Assembly (NCBI GenBank): GCA_016929525.1 | Contig: JAFGIP010000067.1 | Coordinates: forward strand, 1 to 64,000 | Reading direction: 5' to 3' | From: Bacteroidales bacterium | Lineage (GTDB): Bacteria; Bacteroidota; Bacteroidia; Bacteroidales; UBA10428 | Length of the DNA stretch: 64,000 nucleotides | Notes under the pieces: generated by a model | Told to the model about the DNA's origin: nothing | What the model saw: the letters and a program-made list of their open reading frames with translations, nothing else | Databases searched by the model: none | Program-made: the position numbers and the translations under genes | Part shown: positions 20,672 to 30,063 of the stretch, piece by piece | How positions within the stretch are numbered: the stretch's first letter is position 1 | Layout of the letters: each line of letters begins with the position of its first letter

Positions 20672-22582
20672 ATGGCCGGTTTAAGAGCACTTCTGGGAAT
20701 ATTTCCAAAAACGAGCGAATACGAGAACTTTAGGAACAGTCTGGAAGAAGAATATAATGCTTTGATCGCTTTTTCAATATCGGAAGAGTTGAAAGACTAT
20801 TTAAAACTGGAGAAGAATGTTAAGTCGGCTGAATTTGAACAAAAAAAGAAAGAAATATTTTCGCTTCGGTTTAATCAAACAGACGATTACCTCAAAGAAA
20901 AAGAATTTCTTAGACTGAAAAAATCAGGTGATATTAAACTTTATTACAAGACAAAAGAAAGTCAGGATCTTCTGCGCTTTAATAAAATTGAAAAATCAAA
21001 AGAGCTTGAAGAATATAAAAATTTAGACAGTTATGTGAAATCAGCCGAATTCGCCAAAGCAAAACAGGAAGCTTCCGTATCGGCCAAAAAGAAATTTTTA
21101 AGATCCGATCTTTATAAAACACTGCAGCAGTTCCAGCAACAAAAAAATTCCGAATCTATAAAAGGTTATTACAAATTCGTAAACAGTAAGTTTTACAGTG
21201 ATTATAATGCTGCTCTTAAAAAAGGTATTGCAATAAGAGTAAATGACCTGAAAGATGAGATAAATTCTTCTGAGTTTAGGGAGAAAAAATCTTCCATGAA
21301 AAAATCAGAATTTAAAGAATCCCCGGAATATCAAAAAATAGTTGAATATAAATCTCTTCTCAAGTCGAAGGAATATAAAAACTACTTAAAACTGCATAAT
21401 TCGCATACACTAAAGTATTACAATGATCTAAAGGGATCGATTGAACTTGAATCGTTTGAAGATTTACAAAATTTTATTTTATCGGACGAATTTAAACAAC
21501 AAAAAAAAGAGATAGAAAGCAGATCATTTAAGGATACAAAGGAATATCTTAAACTTCAAAGATATAATGAACTGAAAGACTCTGATGATATCCGGTTCTA
21601 TTTTAAATTTAAAAAATCAAAAGAGAATAAAAATTTTAACAATCTTGACGGTTCAGAAAGAATCCAAGGCTTTGAGCGGGTTAAAGAATATATTGAGAGT
21701 GACGAATTTATAAAACATAAAAAATATTGCACTCAATCTCCAAATAAACGCTGGCAGGAATCAAAAGAGTTTGCACTCCTTCAAAAATATTATGACCTGA
21801 AGGCATCAGAAAAATTTGTTTGGTATTATAAAAATATCGATTCAAAAAGATTTAGCTGGCACCGCACATGGTTGGAAAGCTTCAGTGAGACATTCGACAT
21901 GGGGAAAATCGATACTAAGAAATGGATGACAAAATATTATTGGGGTGAGGAAATGCTAAAAGATAGCTATTCATTAAGTTATGATAAGCATTTTGTAACC
22001 GATGGTAAAAATATTGAGTTTGATCATGATAAACTTGAAATTATTACCCGTGAGGAAAATATCAAAGGAAAATCCTGGCATCATACCATGGGTTTTATAA
22101 CACGTGAATTCGGTTATACATCAGGGCTTATTTCTACAGGTAAAAGTTTCAGACAAAAATACGGCACATTTGAAGCCAAAATAAAATTCTGCTCTCATAA
22201 AAAAATCCTTAATGCTTTTTGGATGGTAGCCAAAACACAGGTCCCTCATATAGATGTTGCCAAAGCTGCTAAAAAAGTAATATTTGGTAATGCCTGGGGA
22301 AATGCTCGTGACTTGAAAAGTATCAGAATATTCAAAAAAGGATATAACAGAGGAAAACTATCGTCTGATTATTTCATTTATACTCTTGAATGGAAACCCA
22401 ACGTACTGACATGGAAAATAAACGGTGTAGAAGTTGCTTCAACCAGGAATGGAGTTCCTGAAGAACCCATGTATATTGTACTTAGTGCCGGCCTGCAGGA
22501 AGAAGTTAATGGAATTTTACCCGCAAAAATGGAAGTTGATTGGGTACGCTGCTTCCAACATAGCGATTTTCTCAACAACTGA
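20672..22582 (+). CDS. Five-repeat helical protein with C-terminal GH16-like domain lacking catalytic residues
   Basis: 636 residues, no signal peptide or membrane helix. Residues about 12-400 are five charged helical repeats of 72-75 residues, tracked by SxEFxxxKK at 52, 124, 199, 271 and 343 and by an S-x-x-[IF]-x-x-[YF]-[YF]-K block at 85, 160, 232, 304 and 379. Residues about 403-630 look like a GH16/concanavalin fold: ETFD, YGTFEAKIKF, ILNAFWM, YTLEWKPNVLTWKINGVEV and PAKMEVDWVRCFQ. The GH16 catalytic ExDxE motif is replaced by HIDVAK (526-531), keeping Asp but losing both Glu, so hydrolysis is unlikely and glycan binding is possible. It is a single gene with about 250 bp of upstream spacer. 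Confidence 0.8.
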   Translation: MAGLRALLGIFPKTSEYENFRNSLEEEYNALIAFSISEELKDYLKLEKNVKSAEFEQKKKEIFSLRFNQTDDYLKEKEFLRLKKSGDIKLYYKTKESQDLLRFNKIEKSKELEEYKNLDSYVKSAEFAKAKQEASVSAKKKFLRSDLYKTLQQFQQQKNSESIKGYYKFVNSKFYSDYNAALKKGIAIRVNDLKDEINSSEFREKKSSMKKSEFKESPEYQKIVEYKSLLKSKEYKNYLKLHNSHTLKYYNDLKGSIELESFEDLQNFILSDEFKQQKKEIESRSFKDTKEYLKLQRYNELKDSDDIRFYFKFKKSKENKNFNNLDGSERIQGFERVKEYIESDEFIKHKKYCTQSPNKRWQESKEFALLQKYYDLKASEKFVWYYKNIDSKRFSWHRTWLESFSETFDMGKIDTKKWMTKYYWGEEMLKDSYSLSYDKHFVTDGKNIEFDHDKLEIITREENIKGKSWHHTMGFITREFGYTSGLISTGKSFRQKYGTFEAKIKFCSHKKILNAFWMVAKTQVPHIDVAKAAKKVIFGNAWGNARDLKSIRIFKKGYNRGKLSSDYFIYTLEWKPNVLTWKINGVEVASTRNGVPEEPMYIVLSAGLQEEVNGILPAKMEVDWVRCFQHSDFLNN

Positions 22583-22623
22583 TATTCATTACCCAGAACA
22601 ACTAAATCTGATATTCAGATTAA

Positions 22624-22791
22624 TTATGAATATCTGTATTTATTTCCTGAAAAATAATTCTGAAGGGCTTCTGTAAGACCAATTTTATATATTCTTTTTC
22701 CAAATTCATAATCATTGATCATTTCATCGTCGCGAATAATATAATTCATATTATCGTTTTCAAAACCCTGCGTAAAATTATTGAAGATCAT
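22624..22791 (-). CDS. Possible 55-residue protein
   Basis: Minus-strand frame ATG to TAA encoding an acidic start (MIFNNFTQGFENDN), then YIIRDDEMINDYEFGKRIYK and a tail ending in NKYRYS. Amino-acid composition looks natural (mixed charged and aromatic residues, no low-complexity), and a TAGGTTTG -7 box lies 22 bp before the ATG. It has no recognisable motif, no signal peptide and no homolog I recall. It could be a chance frame in AT-rich DNA. Confidence 0.4.
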   Translation of the reverse strand: MIFNNFTQGFENDNMNYIIRDDEMINDYEFGKRIYKIGLTEALQNYFSGNKYRYS

Positions 22792-22812
22792 AATCTCAGT
22801 TTTTGTTATTTA

Positions 22813-22820
22813 CAAACCTA
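22813..22820 (-). promoter_or_regulatory. -7 box TAGGTTTG before the 55-codon frame
   Basis: Exact TAnnTTTG match on the minus strand, 21 bp before the ATG at 22791. No TTG is found at the normal -33 distance. Confidence 0.3.
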
Positions 22821-23014
22821 ATGAGTTACTTTTAAGTCTACGTTAGCTCAATATTAATTATACATATATGGAGGCATAGTTATTAACAGATTATTAACAA
22901 TTTAGGTGTTGATCAGATTACTTCGACCATACATTATGGATAGGTTAAAATTTCTATATTTGTCGGGATGTAGAAACATTTATATATTGCGCCGTTAAAA
23001 TTTCCGATCAGCCT

Positions 23015-23779
23015 ATGACACCACAAAACTTAACATCAGAAATACTTTCTGACAAGGAAATACGTAGGTATACTCTGCAAATAAGTATCCCGGAACTGGG
23101 ATTAAGCGGTCAGGAAAAAATAAAGCAATCAAAAGTACTGGTAATTGGAGCTGGCGGTAAAGGAACTTCTGTGTTGCAAAACCTTGCAGCTGTTGGAATT
23201 GGAAAGTTGGGAATCAGTGATAATTATATTGTTAACGAAAATGAATTAAGCAGGCAATATTTATATGGTAATAGTGATCTGGGAAAACAAAAAGCTATTG
23301 TTTCAAAGCAAAAACTTGTTGATATAAACCACTATGTTAATTATGAATTACACAATGTTTGTCTGAATAAAGTTAACATCCTTAAAATATGCAATAAATA
23401 CGATATTCTTATCGATGCCACAGATAACTTCCCGGCCCACTATCTGATAAACGATGCTGCAGTTGAACTGGGCATTCCTATGATTTACGGCGATGTTTCA
23501 GATTCAGCAGGAATAATATCCGTTTTTAATTATAATGATGGACCTTCATTTCGCTGTTTGTTTCCTGAAGCTCAGAATAAAAATAAGACTTCTAAACATT
23601 TGGGATTTGCTTGCCAGGTGACATTAATGAGTATTATTGGTTCAATTATGGCAAATGAAACTCTGAAAGTAATACTTGATATTGAAAATACCCTGAACGG
23701 GAAACTGTTAAAGTTTGACATGATTAATTATTCATTCCGCTCTAGTATTATTAAAAAAAATCCCGATAATTTCAAGTAA
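23015..23779 (+). CDS. ThiF/HesA/MoeB-family adenylating protein
   Basis: 254 residues. The nucleotide-binding GAGGKGTSVLQ is at 45-55, then the acidic strand end GISDNYIVNENELSRQYLYG and DATDNFPAHYLINDA, the E1-like core that adenylates the C-terminal Gly of a ubiquitin-like sulfur carrier. The zinc CxxC pairs of MoeB/ThiF are not obvious: RCLFPEAQNKNK has one Cys and GFACQV another. No ThiS, MoaD or thiamine/molybdopterin genes lie nearby, so the partner is unknown. Confidence 0.8.
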   Translation: MTPQNLTSEILSDKEIRRYTLQISIPELGLSGQEKIKQSKVLVIGAGGKGTSVLQNLAAVGIGKLGISDNYIVNENELSRQYLYGNSDLGKQKAIVSKQKLVDINHYVNYELHNVCLNKVNILKICNKYDILIDATDNFPAHYLINDAAVELGIPMIYGDVSDSAGIISVFNYNDGPSFRCLFPEAQNKNKTSKHLGFACQVTLMSIIGSIMANETLKVILDIENTLNGKLLKFDMINYSFRSSIIKKNPDNFK

Positions 23780-23911
23780 ATCAGATATTAAAAATATTGA
23801 CTTTTTAATAAAAATCTTTTTTTTCAGGTGTGTATAACTTTTAAGCACAAATAAAAATATTTATGATTGTTAATACTTACTTTATAGTCGCTTGATATTT
23901 CAAAAACAGGA

Positions 23912-26590
23912 ATGCTGAGATCGCTAAAAAATAGACTGTTAGCCTGGTTTCTGCTAATTGCATTTGCAGTTGCATTCACGGTTTTCCCTTTAAATTACCT
24001 GCATAAAAAAGAAGACTTAGCGATTCGGAATTCTGTTTATCAGTTAAATGATATTCAGATCAGATTCATTAAAGACATAAAATACACCAGCGAATTCCTT
24101 TCTTTTGAAATAACCAATCCGAAATTTTTTATAACAGGCGAAAGTCCATACCTAAGTGCACATAATGATATTCAGGATACTCTTCAGATTATATTATCAA
24201 ATATCAGCCCTGAATACAATTTTTTATCACCACTACAAAAATCATCAATTGAAGATATTCGGTCAGCCTATTCAAATTTCTGCACTACTCTTGATAGCAT
24301 TGTCTATTACATCTACAAACGTGGTTATCGCGACCTTGGCCTTGAAGGTGAAATGATAAGTTATATATATGAAGCTGAGAAAGACCACAGAATAAGAGCC
24401 AGAACTTTGGAAATCAGGAGAAACGAAAGAGAATACCTGAACCGCAACGATTCAGTCTATATTTTATCATTAAATACGCTTGTAAATAAACTAATCACTA
24501 ATATATCACTAAGTAACAGCTATTCACTTCAGGAAAAAACCCGTTTAATCGGTCTTTTTAAACTCTATCAGGACAGGTTCAATAAACTGGTAGCTATTGA
24601 CAATGTACTCGGTTTAAAAACAAATACCGGACTAAAAGCTAAACTGAATAAAGCGGGTATGGAGCTGGAAGCTGAAGTAAAATCCGCTATTAAGGATGCC
24701 CGCAGACAAGAACTCACTCAGCTGGCACGTTTAAACATGTTATTTGGTATTCTATCGGCCCTGATTATCATTGGCGCTACAATCATTAGCCTCTACTTGT
24801 CAAGACATATGGTAAACAGTCTTGAGCAGCTTACAAAATATATATCGGAGCTGGCAAAAAATAATTTCCGATACTCTGAAAAGCTAAATCTTCGCAGATC
24901 GAGTAGGGAAATTCGTGAAATTTATAAAGAGTTCAGAAATATGGTTGCGCAACTAAGAATACGTGAAAAACAACGTGATGATGCGCTCACAGAAGCTACT
25001 ATAAACGAAAATAAATACCGGGAATTGGCGGATCTTCTCCCTCAAAGTATTTTTGAAACCGACAACTTAGGTAATCTTTCATATGTAAACAAGGCTTGGT
25101 ATACCACGTTTGGTTATACTCAACAGGATCTTGATGAAGGATTAAATCTGATTGAAATACTTAATACCGATAATAACAATAAAATATTTGGCTACAATAA
25201 AGTAGAGAACTCCGATTATATTGCTATTAAGAAGGATGGTACACGATTCCCAGCCCAGGTTTATTCTGACACTATTTTGAAAAATAATAATTTCGTTGGG
25301 CGTAGAGGTATTATCATCAATGCAACACTAAGAAATAAATATATAGAAACACTTCAGAAAGAAACTTTAAAAGCTGTTACTTCCGATAAACACAAATCTT
25401 CATTTCTGGCTAATATGAGCCATGAAATAAGAACCCCGATGAATTCAATAATCGGCTTTGCTAATCTGCTATCATCGGATGAAATTGCAGAAAATCAAAA
25501 ACAGGACTTTGTTGATTATATTAAATCCAGCGGGAAACTCTTGCTAAATCTGATCGATGACATAATTGATACGGCTAAAATTGAAGCTGGAGAAATTAAA
25601 ATCAAACATGCAGCCTGTTACCCGGTTAAACTAATTCAGGATATATGTAACAGTTTCGAAGGTTATAAATCAAGCATTGGCAAAGATAACATAGAGTTAA
25701 AAACAGTCATTAAAGATAATATCGGAGCATTTAAAACCGATCCTTTTCGATTAAAGCAGATTCTTTCTAACCTGATAAGTAATGCAATTAAATTCACTGA
25801 ACAGGGAAGTGTAGCCATTAGCCTGGGAATTAAAAATGAACGCTTCCTTGAATTTTCAGTTGAAGATACAGGAGTAGGACTTACAAAAGAAGAGCTTAAT
25901 ATAATATTCAGCAGGTTTAAAAGAACAGACAGATCTGAAGTAAAAAATATCAAAGGTACCGGTCTTGGATTATCGATCTCAAAAAATCTTGTTGAGTTAC
26001 TTGGCGGACAAATGTGGGTAAGCTCAGAACCCGGCGTTGGAACTAAATTCTGGTTTCATCTGCCATATTCACCTATTCCTGACTCAAAAGGGGAAAACAG
26101 TGTTAGTAAAATATCTGATCAAAGTAACGGATATTGTTGGTCAGATAAGACTATTTTGGTCGCTGAAGACGATGATTACAGCTTTACTTATCTGAAAGAG
26201 CTTCTAAAAATCACAAATGCACGTGTTGTCAGAGCAGTAAATGGTAGAGAAGTTGTAGAAGCTGTAAAGTTTACTGACAATATTGATATTGTGCTCATGG
26301 ATATACAAATGCCATTTTTAGATGGTTATCAGGCCACTGAAGAAATTAAAAAACTAAATCCTAATTTGCCAGTTATCGCCCAGACTGCTTTTGCTATGGA
26401 AGGTGATAAAGAAAAAAGTGTCATGGCTGGCTGTGATGATTATATAACCAAACCTTTAAGTCCAAGCAAATTGCTCGCTAAAATCGATCAGTTCTTTAAA
26501 AAAACCCTGCATTCTTCAAACCAACCAGAAGCTAAAAAGTCTGTCGACGAAATTGTCAAAAAACAAACGAGTTCAAATAAAGAAAATTAA
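23912..26590 (+). CDS. Hybrid sensor histidine kinase with PAS and receiver domains
   Basis: 892 residues. Membrane helices at about 11-29 and 275-297 flank a periplasmic helical sensor (30-270); then a HAMP-like linker, a PAS domain (about 365-475), HisKA with His504 in NMSHEIRTPMNSI, an ATPase domain (N-box around 620-628, DTGVG at 652, GTGLGLSIS at 682) and a receiver domain with phosphoacceptor Asp797 in IVLMDIQMP. The tail after about 865 is polar. There is no Hpt or output protein adjacent. The orphan receiver at 15932 is a conceivable partner, but this is conjecture. Confidence 0.93.
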   Translation: MLRSLKNRLLAWFLLIAFAVAFTVFPLNYLHKKEDLAIRNSVYQLNDIQIRFIKDIKYTSEFLSFEITNPKFFITGESPYLSAHNDIQDTLQIILSNISPEYNFLSPLQKSSIEDIRSAYSNFCTTLDSIVYYIYKRGYRDLGLEGEMISYIYEAEKDHRIRARTLEIRRNEREYLNRNDSVYILSLNTLVNKLITNISLSNSYSLQEKTRLIGLFKLYQDRFNKLVAIDNVLGLKTNTGLKAKLNKAGMELEAEVKSAIKDARRQELTQLARLNMLFGILSALIIIGATIISLYLSRHMVNSLEQLTKYISELAKNNFRYSEKLNLRRSSREIREIYKEFRNMVAQLRIREKQRDDALTEATINENKYRELADLLPQSIFETDNLGNLSYVNKAWYTTFGYTQQDLDEGLNLIEILNTDNNNKIFGYNKVENSDYIAIKKDGTRFPAQVYSDTILKNNNFVGRRGIIINATLRNKYIETLQKETLKAVTSDKHKSSFLANMSHEIRTPMNSIIGFANLLSSDEIAENQKQDFVDYIKSSGKLLLNLIDDIIDTAKIEAGEIKIKHAACYPVKLIQDICNSFEGYKSSIGKDNIELKTVIKDNIGAFKTDPFRLKQILSNLISNAIKFTEQGSVAISLGIKNERFLEFSVEDTGVGLTKEELNIIFSRFKRTDRSEVKNIKGTGLGLSISKNLVELLGGQMWVSSEPGVGTKFWFHLPYSPIPDSKGENSVSKISDQSNGYCWSDKTILVAEDDDYSFTYLKELLKITNARVVRAVNGREVVEAVKFTDNIDIVLMDIQMPFLDGYQATEEIKKLNPNLPVIAQTAFAMEGDKEKSVMAGCDDYITKPLSPSKLLAKIDQFFKKTLHSSNQPEAKKSVDEIVKKQTSSNKEN

Positions 26591-26610
26591 TCATATAAAA
26601 ATTAAGGCGG

Positions 26611-27327
26611 ATGAGATTATTGTTATTCAGTAATTCAACCAATGCAGGAGAAGAATATTTAGCTTATACTTTACCTTATATCAAAGATTTTCTGGGAAAT
26701 GGTAACCATAAAGCAGTTTTTATACCCTATGCAGGGATTTCCCTTGGTTACGATGCTTACTTTAACCTCGTATACGAGAAACTGATACAGATTAACATTG
26801 AATTGCTTTCCATGCATAGTGTGAGAGATAAGAAGAAGGCCATTAATAATTCAGAAGTTCTAATTACAGGTGGGGGAAATACGTTTTGTCTTTTAAAAAG
26901 CCTACAAGAGAATAAATTACTTGATTTAATTCGAAAAAAAGTAAAAAGTGGCACTCCTTACATTGGGTGGAGTGCAGGAGCCAACCTGGCTTGCCCGACT
27001 ATAAAAACTACAAATGATATGCCCATAGCTGAACCTGCCGGATTTAATGCATTGAATCTGGTACCGTTCCAGATAAATCCACATTTTTCCGATTATGTAC
27101 AAGAGGGATTTGCCGGTGAATCGCGCGAAACAAGAATTGAAGAGTTTCTTTTACTGCATCAAAACAAATATGTAGCCGGACTAAGAGAAGGTACATTAAT
27201 AAAAGTCGATGATAATGAAGTCGAGCTTTTAGGAAATAAGCCCTGCAGAATATTTCGTTACGGTTATAAACCTTATGAAGTTAACCCGTTTGATAACCTG
27301 TTTTTCCTGATGCAGGAATTTGAATGA
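26611..27327 (+). CDS. pepE: Dipeptidase E (alpha-aspartyl dipeptidase, family S51)
   Basis: 238 residues. The nucleophile Ser121 lies in YIGWSAGANLACPT, and VLITGGGNTFCLLKSL precedes it. INPHFSDY carries the conserved His, and Glu/Asp residues follow, as in PepE, which removes N-terminal Asp from dipeptides. It is cytoplasmic with no signal peptide. It begins 20 bp after the hybrid kinase, so they may be cotranscribed, although no functional link is obvious. Length is normal. Confidence 0.92.
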   Translation: MRLLLFSNSTNAGEEYLAYTLPYIKDFLGNGNHKAVFIPYAGISLGYDAYFNLVYEKLIQINIELLSMHSVRDKKKAINNSEVLITGGGNTFCLLKSLQENKLLDLIRKKVKSGTPYIGWSAGANLACPTIKTTNDMPIAEPAGFNALNLVPFQINPHFSDYVQEGFAGESRETRIEEFLLLHQNKYVAGLREGTLIKVDDNEVELLGNKPCRIFRYGYKPYEVNPFDNLFFLMQEFE

Positions 27328-27383
27328 TATTTGCTAAGTTGCTCCGTTAATACAATATAGACTTTTACATATTATTAAATCCC

Positions 27384-29963
27384 ATGAAAAGAAAAAAGTT
27401 ATTCCGGTGGGTTATCTTTCTTGGTATATTGTGGATTTTCACACTTATTTTATTGTATGTTTCTCGATTTGGCTATAACGATAAGGCACTTGCATTACTA
27501 AAAAATTATCTTGACCAACAGCTTGCAATAGAAATTCATATCCGTAAAGATGATGTACATTTCAGCCTGCTGAAAAAATTCCCTTTTGCGAGTATTGAGT
27601 TAAATAATATCCTGATTAAATCATCTGGCAGTATTAATTTAAATGAAAGCTTATTTATCCCAGATACTTTGTTATATGCAAAAAATGTTTCTTTTGTATT
27701 AGGCCTTAAAGGATTACTTACCAGTAAATACGAACTTAAAAGAATTGATATTTCCGATGGTCAGTGTAACCTGTTATGCGATAAGTCCGGCAGAGTAAAC
27801 TATAGGATCCTGAAATCAAAAAGTGAGTATAAAAAAAGTGATTCGGTTTTAATTAAGATTTCAAAAATTAATATAGAAAGAATAAACTTTAGTTATTTAA
27901 ACCAGAAAAATAACTTCATGCTCTCAGCAGATATTAAAAAGGCTGAAATTGAAGGCAATTTTCATAGTGATAGTTATACTCTTAAAGCTCATTTAAATGC
28001 TTTAAACAGCATTTTTAAGGTAAATAACAAAGACTATCTTCGCAAAATGCCACTGGAAGCTGCTATTCAGATAAAGAAAGAAAATGACCAGCTGTATTTC
28101 GAAAAGGGGAGAATTAATGTGGCAGGTATAATTAGCTATTTTAATGGCAATTATGATAAATCCAGTCAGGCTTATTCATTAACGTTACATGGGAATTCGC
28201 TACCAGTTTCAAAGCTTAAACACCCGATTGTAGATGAATATATTCAGAAAAGCGGTTTTAAAATTCAGAAAGGAACTCTTAAATATCAGTTAAAGATCTT
28301 TGGGTCTTCAGTACAAAAACCTACAATTCAATGTCAATATAGCCTGATCGATTGTTTTCTGAAGAATAAAAAGCACAATATCCCTGTTCAGCATCTTTAT
28401 GCAAACGGACAAATCAATAATGGGAAATACAAATCCTCTTCTTCATCCATTCTGACAATAGATACACTACGTGCAATATCAAACCAAAACAAAATTGCGT
28501 TTAAAGGTTATCTTGCAAATTTTAAAGATCCTTTTCTGTCGGGAAATGTTACGGGAACACAGGATTTAAGTTTTTTTAATGATCTTTATAGATCAAAATT
28601 ATCTTCCTCTGGTTTTGCTAATTATACATTTTTATTTAATTTTAAACTTTCAGCTTTTAAATCAGATTCAAAAGTTGTTATTGATAAAATGCCAGTTTCC
28701 GGGTCTGTGGTATTTAATAATGCTCAATTAAGTATTCTGAATCAACAATATTCTCCGTTTAGTTTCTCAGGACAAGTTTTATTTGAAACACTTTCCAATA
28801 TTAGAATTGAAAATCTGGATATAGCAGCCAAAAGTACAAAGTTAAACCTGACAGGTGATATCAGAGATTTTTCATTTTCAAAAAATATAAATGCAAATTA
28901 TCCAACTTTTACTTTAAATATAAATGCCGACTACATTAATATTGAAGATTTTATATCAAAGAACGAAAAACATTCGAAAAATACTGGCATTTCATTCCCC
29001 GATTCATTATTTCTGAATGCTAAATTCCTTGCCGGTTCATTAACATTCGGAAAGTTTATGGCAGATAATATTGAATGTTATGCACACTATTCAAACGAGG
29101 ATTTAAAAGTTAAAGTATTATCAATGGAAAGCCAGGGAGGAAGGCTGCAAGGTGACCTGCAAATATCCGAAACAGGTGAAAAAATAAATGGCTACTGCCA
29201 GGCATATTTGAATAAAGTTGATATTAGAGAACTGTTCATCGCATTCAATAATTTTAACCAGAATATAATAGGGAGTGATAATCTTGATGGAAAATTAACT
29301 GGAAGTGTAAATTTTTCAGGGGTCTGGAATTTGAATCTGCAACTTATAAAAAATCAATTAAAATTGAATTCAGAAATTCAAATTGACAACGGTGAGTTAA
29401 TTAATTATCAACCCATGCTTGGGCTTTCAAAATTTATTGAAATAGATGAATTAAAGCATATTAAATTCAATCAATTAAACATAAATATCAATATTTCAGA
29501 TGAAATTGTTTATATAGCTCAAACCCAAATCAATTCAACTGCTATTTCGCTTTCCGGGTCAGGTAGTCATGCCTTCGATAATCGTTATAGTTATCATCTC
29601 CAGGTGATGTTATCAGATTTATTATGGAAGAAAGCCAAAAAGAAAAAGCCTGAAAATAATGAATTTGGATATGTAATAGATGATGGACTGGGTAAAACGA
29701 CACTACCCCTTGTGATAAATGGTAAAGGTGATGAATTCGAAGTTCATTATGATAAGAAGCAAGCTAGCCGGATTGTGCGCCAAAAACTGAAGGAAGAAAA
29801 AGAAGAACTGAAAAAACTTTTTAATGCTGATAAAGACACCATAAATTCGAGCGAAGAATACAGAATCAAATTGGAAGATACTAGATCGGATGATACAGAA
29901 AATGTTGGAAATGAAAATTCGGAAACAGACCAGGAATTTATCATTGAGTGGGAAGATGATTAG
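27384..29963 (+). CDS. AsmA-like protein
   Basis: 859 residues. One N-terminal membrane helix (about 8-28) anchors a long periplasmic beta-rich region, with the first domain carrying KNYLDQQLAIEIHIRKDDVHFSLLKKFPFASIELNN, which matches the AsmA/DUF748 start. The C-terminal part contains LDGKLTGSVNFSG and LSGSGSHAFDNRYSYHLQVML, the AsmA C-terminal domain. The tail is strongly charged and acidic. AsmA-like proteins form bridges for phospholipid transport between the membranes; this protein is long enough for that, but its role is inferred from family only. Confidence 0.85.
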   Translation: MKRKKLFRWVIFLGILWIFTLILLYVSRFGYNDKALALLKNYLDQQLAIEIHIRKDDVHFSLLKKFPFASIELNNILIKSSGSINLNESLFIPDTLLYAKNVSFVLGLKGLLTSKYELKRIDISDGQCNLLCDKSGRVNYRILKSKSEYKKSDSVLIKISKINIERINFSYLNQKNNFMLSADIKKAEIEGNFHSDSYTLKAHLNALNSIFKVNNKDYLRKMPLEAAIQIKKENDQLYFEKGRINVAGIISYFNGNYDKSSQAYSLTLHGNSLPVSKLKHPIVDEYIQKSGFKIQKGTLKYQLKIFGSSVQKPTIQCQYSLIDCFLKNKKHNIPVQHLYANGQINNGKYKSSSSSILTIDTLRAISNQNKIAFKGYLANFKDPFLSGNVTGTQDLSFFNDLYRSKLSSSGFANYTFLFNFKLSAFKSDSKVVIDKMPVSGSVVFNNAQLSILNQQYSPFSFSGQVLFETLSNIRIENLDIAAKSTKLNLTGDIRDFSFSKNINANYPTFTLNINADYINIEDFISKNEKHSKNTGISFPDSLFLNAKFLAGSLTFGKFMADNIECYAHYSNEDLKVKVLSMESQGGRLQGDLQISETGEKINGYCQAYLNKVDIRELFIAFNNFNQNIIGSDNLDGKLTGSVNFSGVWNLNLQLIKNQLKLNSEIQIDNGELINYQPMLGLSKFIEIDELKHIKFNQLNININISDEIVYIAQTQINSTAISLSGSGSHAFDNRYSYHLQVMLSDLLWKKAKKKKPENNEFGYVIDDGLGKTTLPLVINGKGDEFEVHYDKKQASRIVRQKLKEEKEELKKLFNADKDTINSSEEYRIKLEDTRSDDTENVGNENSETDQEFIIEWEDD

Positions 29964-30063
29964 TAATATACTTTAATAAATTCTTAATTCGCCTTTCAAA
30001 CTTATCGCGTAAAAAATTGTATTTTAGAATAGTACAAACTTATTCATGCCTTAATACTATATC

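Larger units (their letters stand above)
22583..23014. other. Intergenic region with one small candidate gene
   Basis: 432 bp between the pseudo-GH16 gene and the ThiF-like gene. It contains the 55-codon minus-strand frame described at 22624-22791 and its -7 box. The remaining part (22821-23014) is AT-rich and shows no repeat, tRNA or strong hairpin by eye. Confidence 0.6.
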
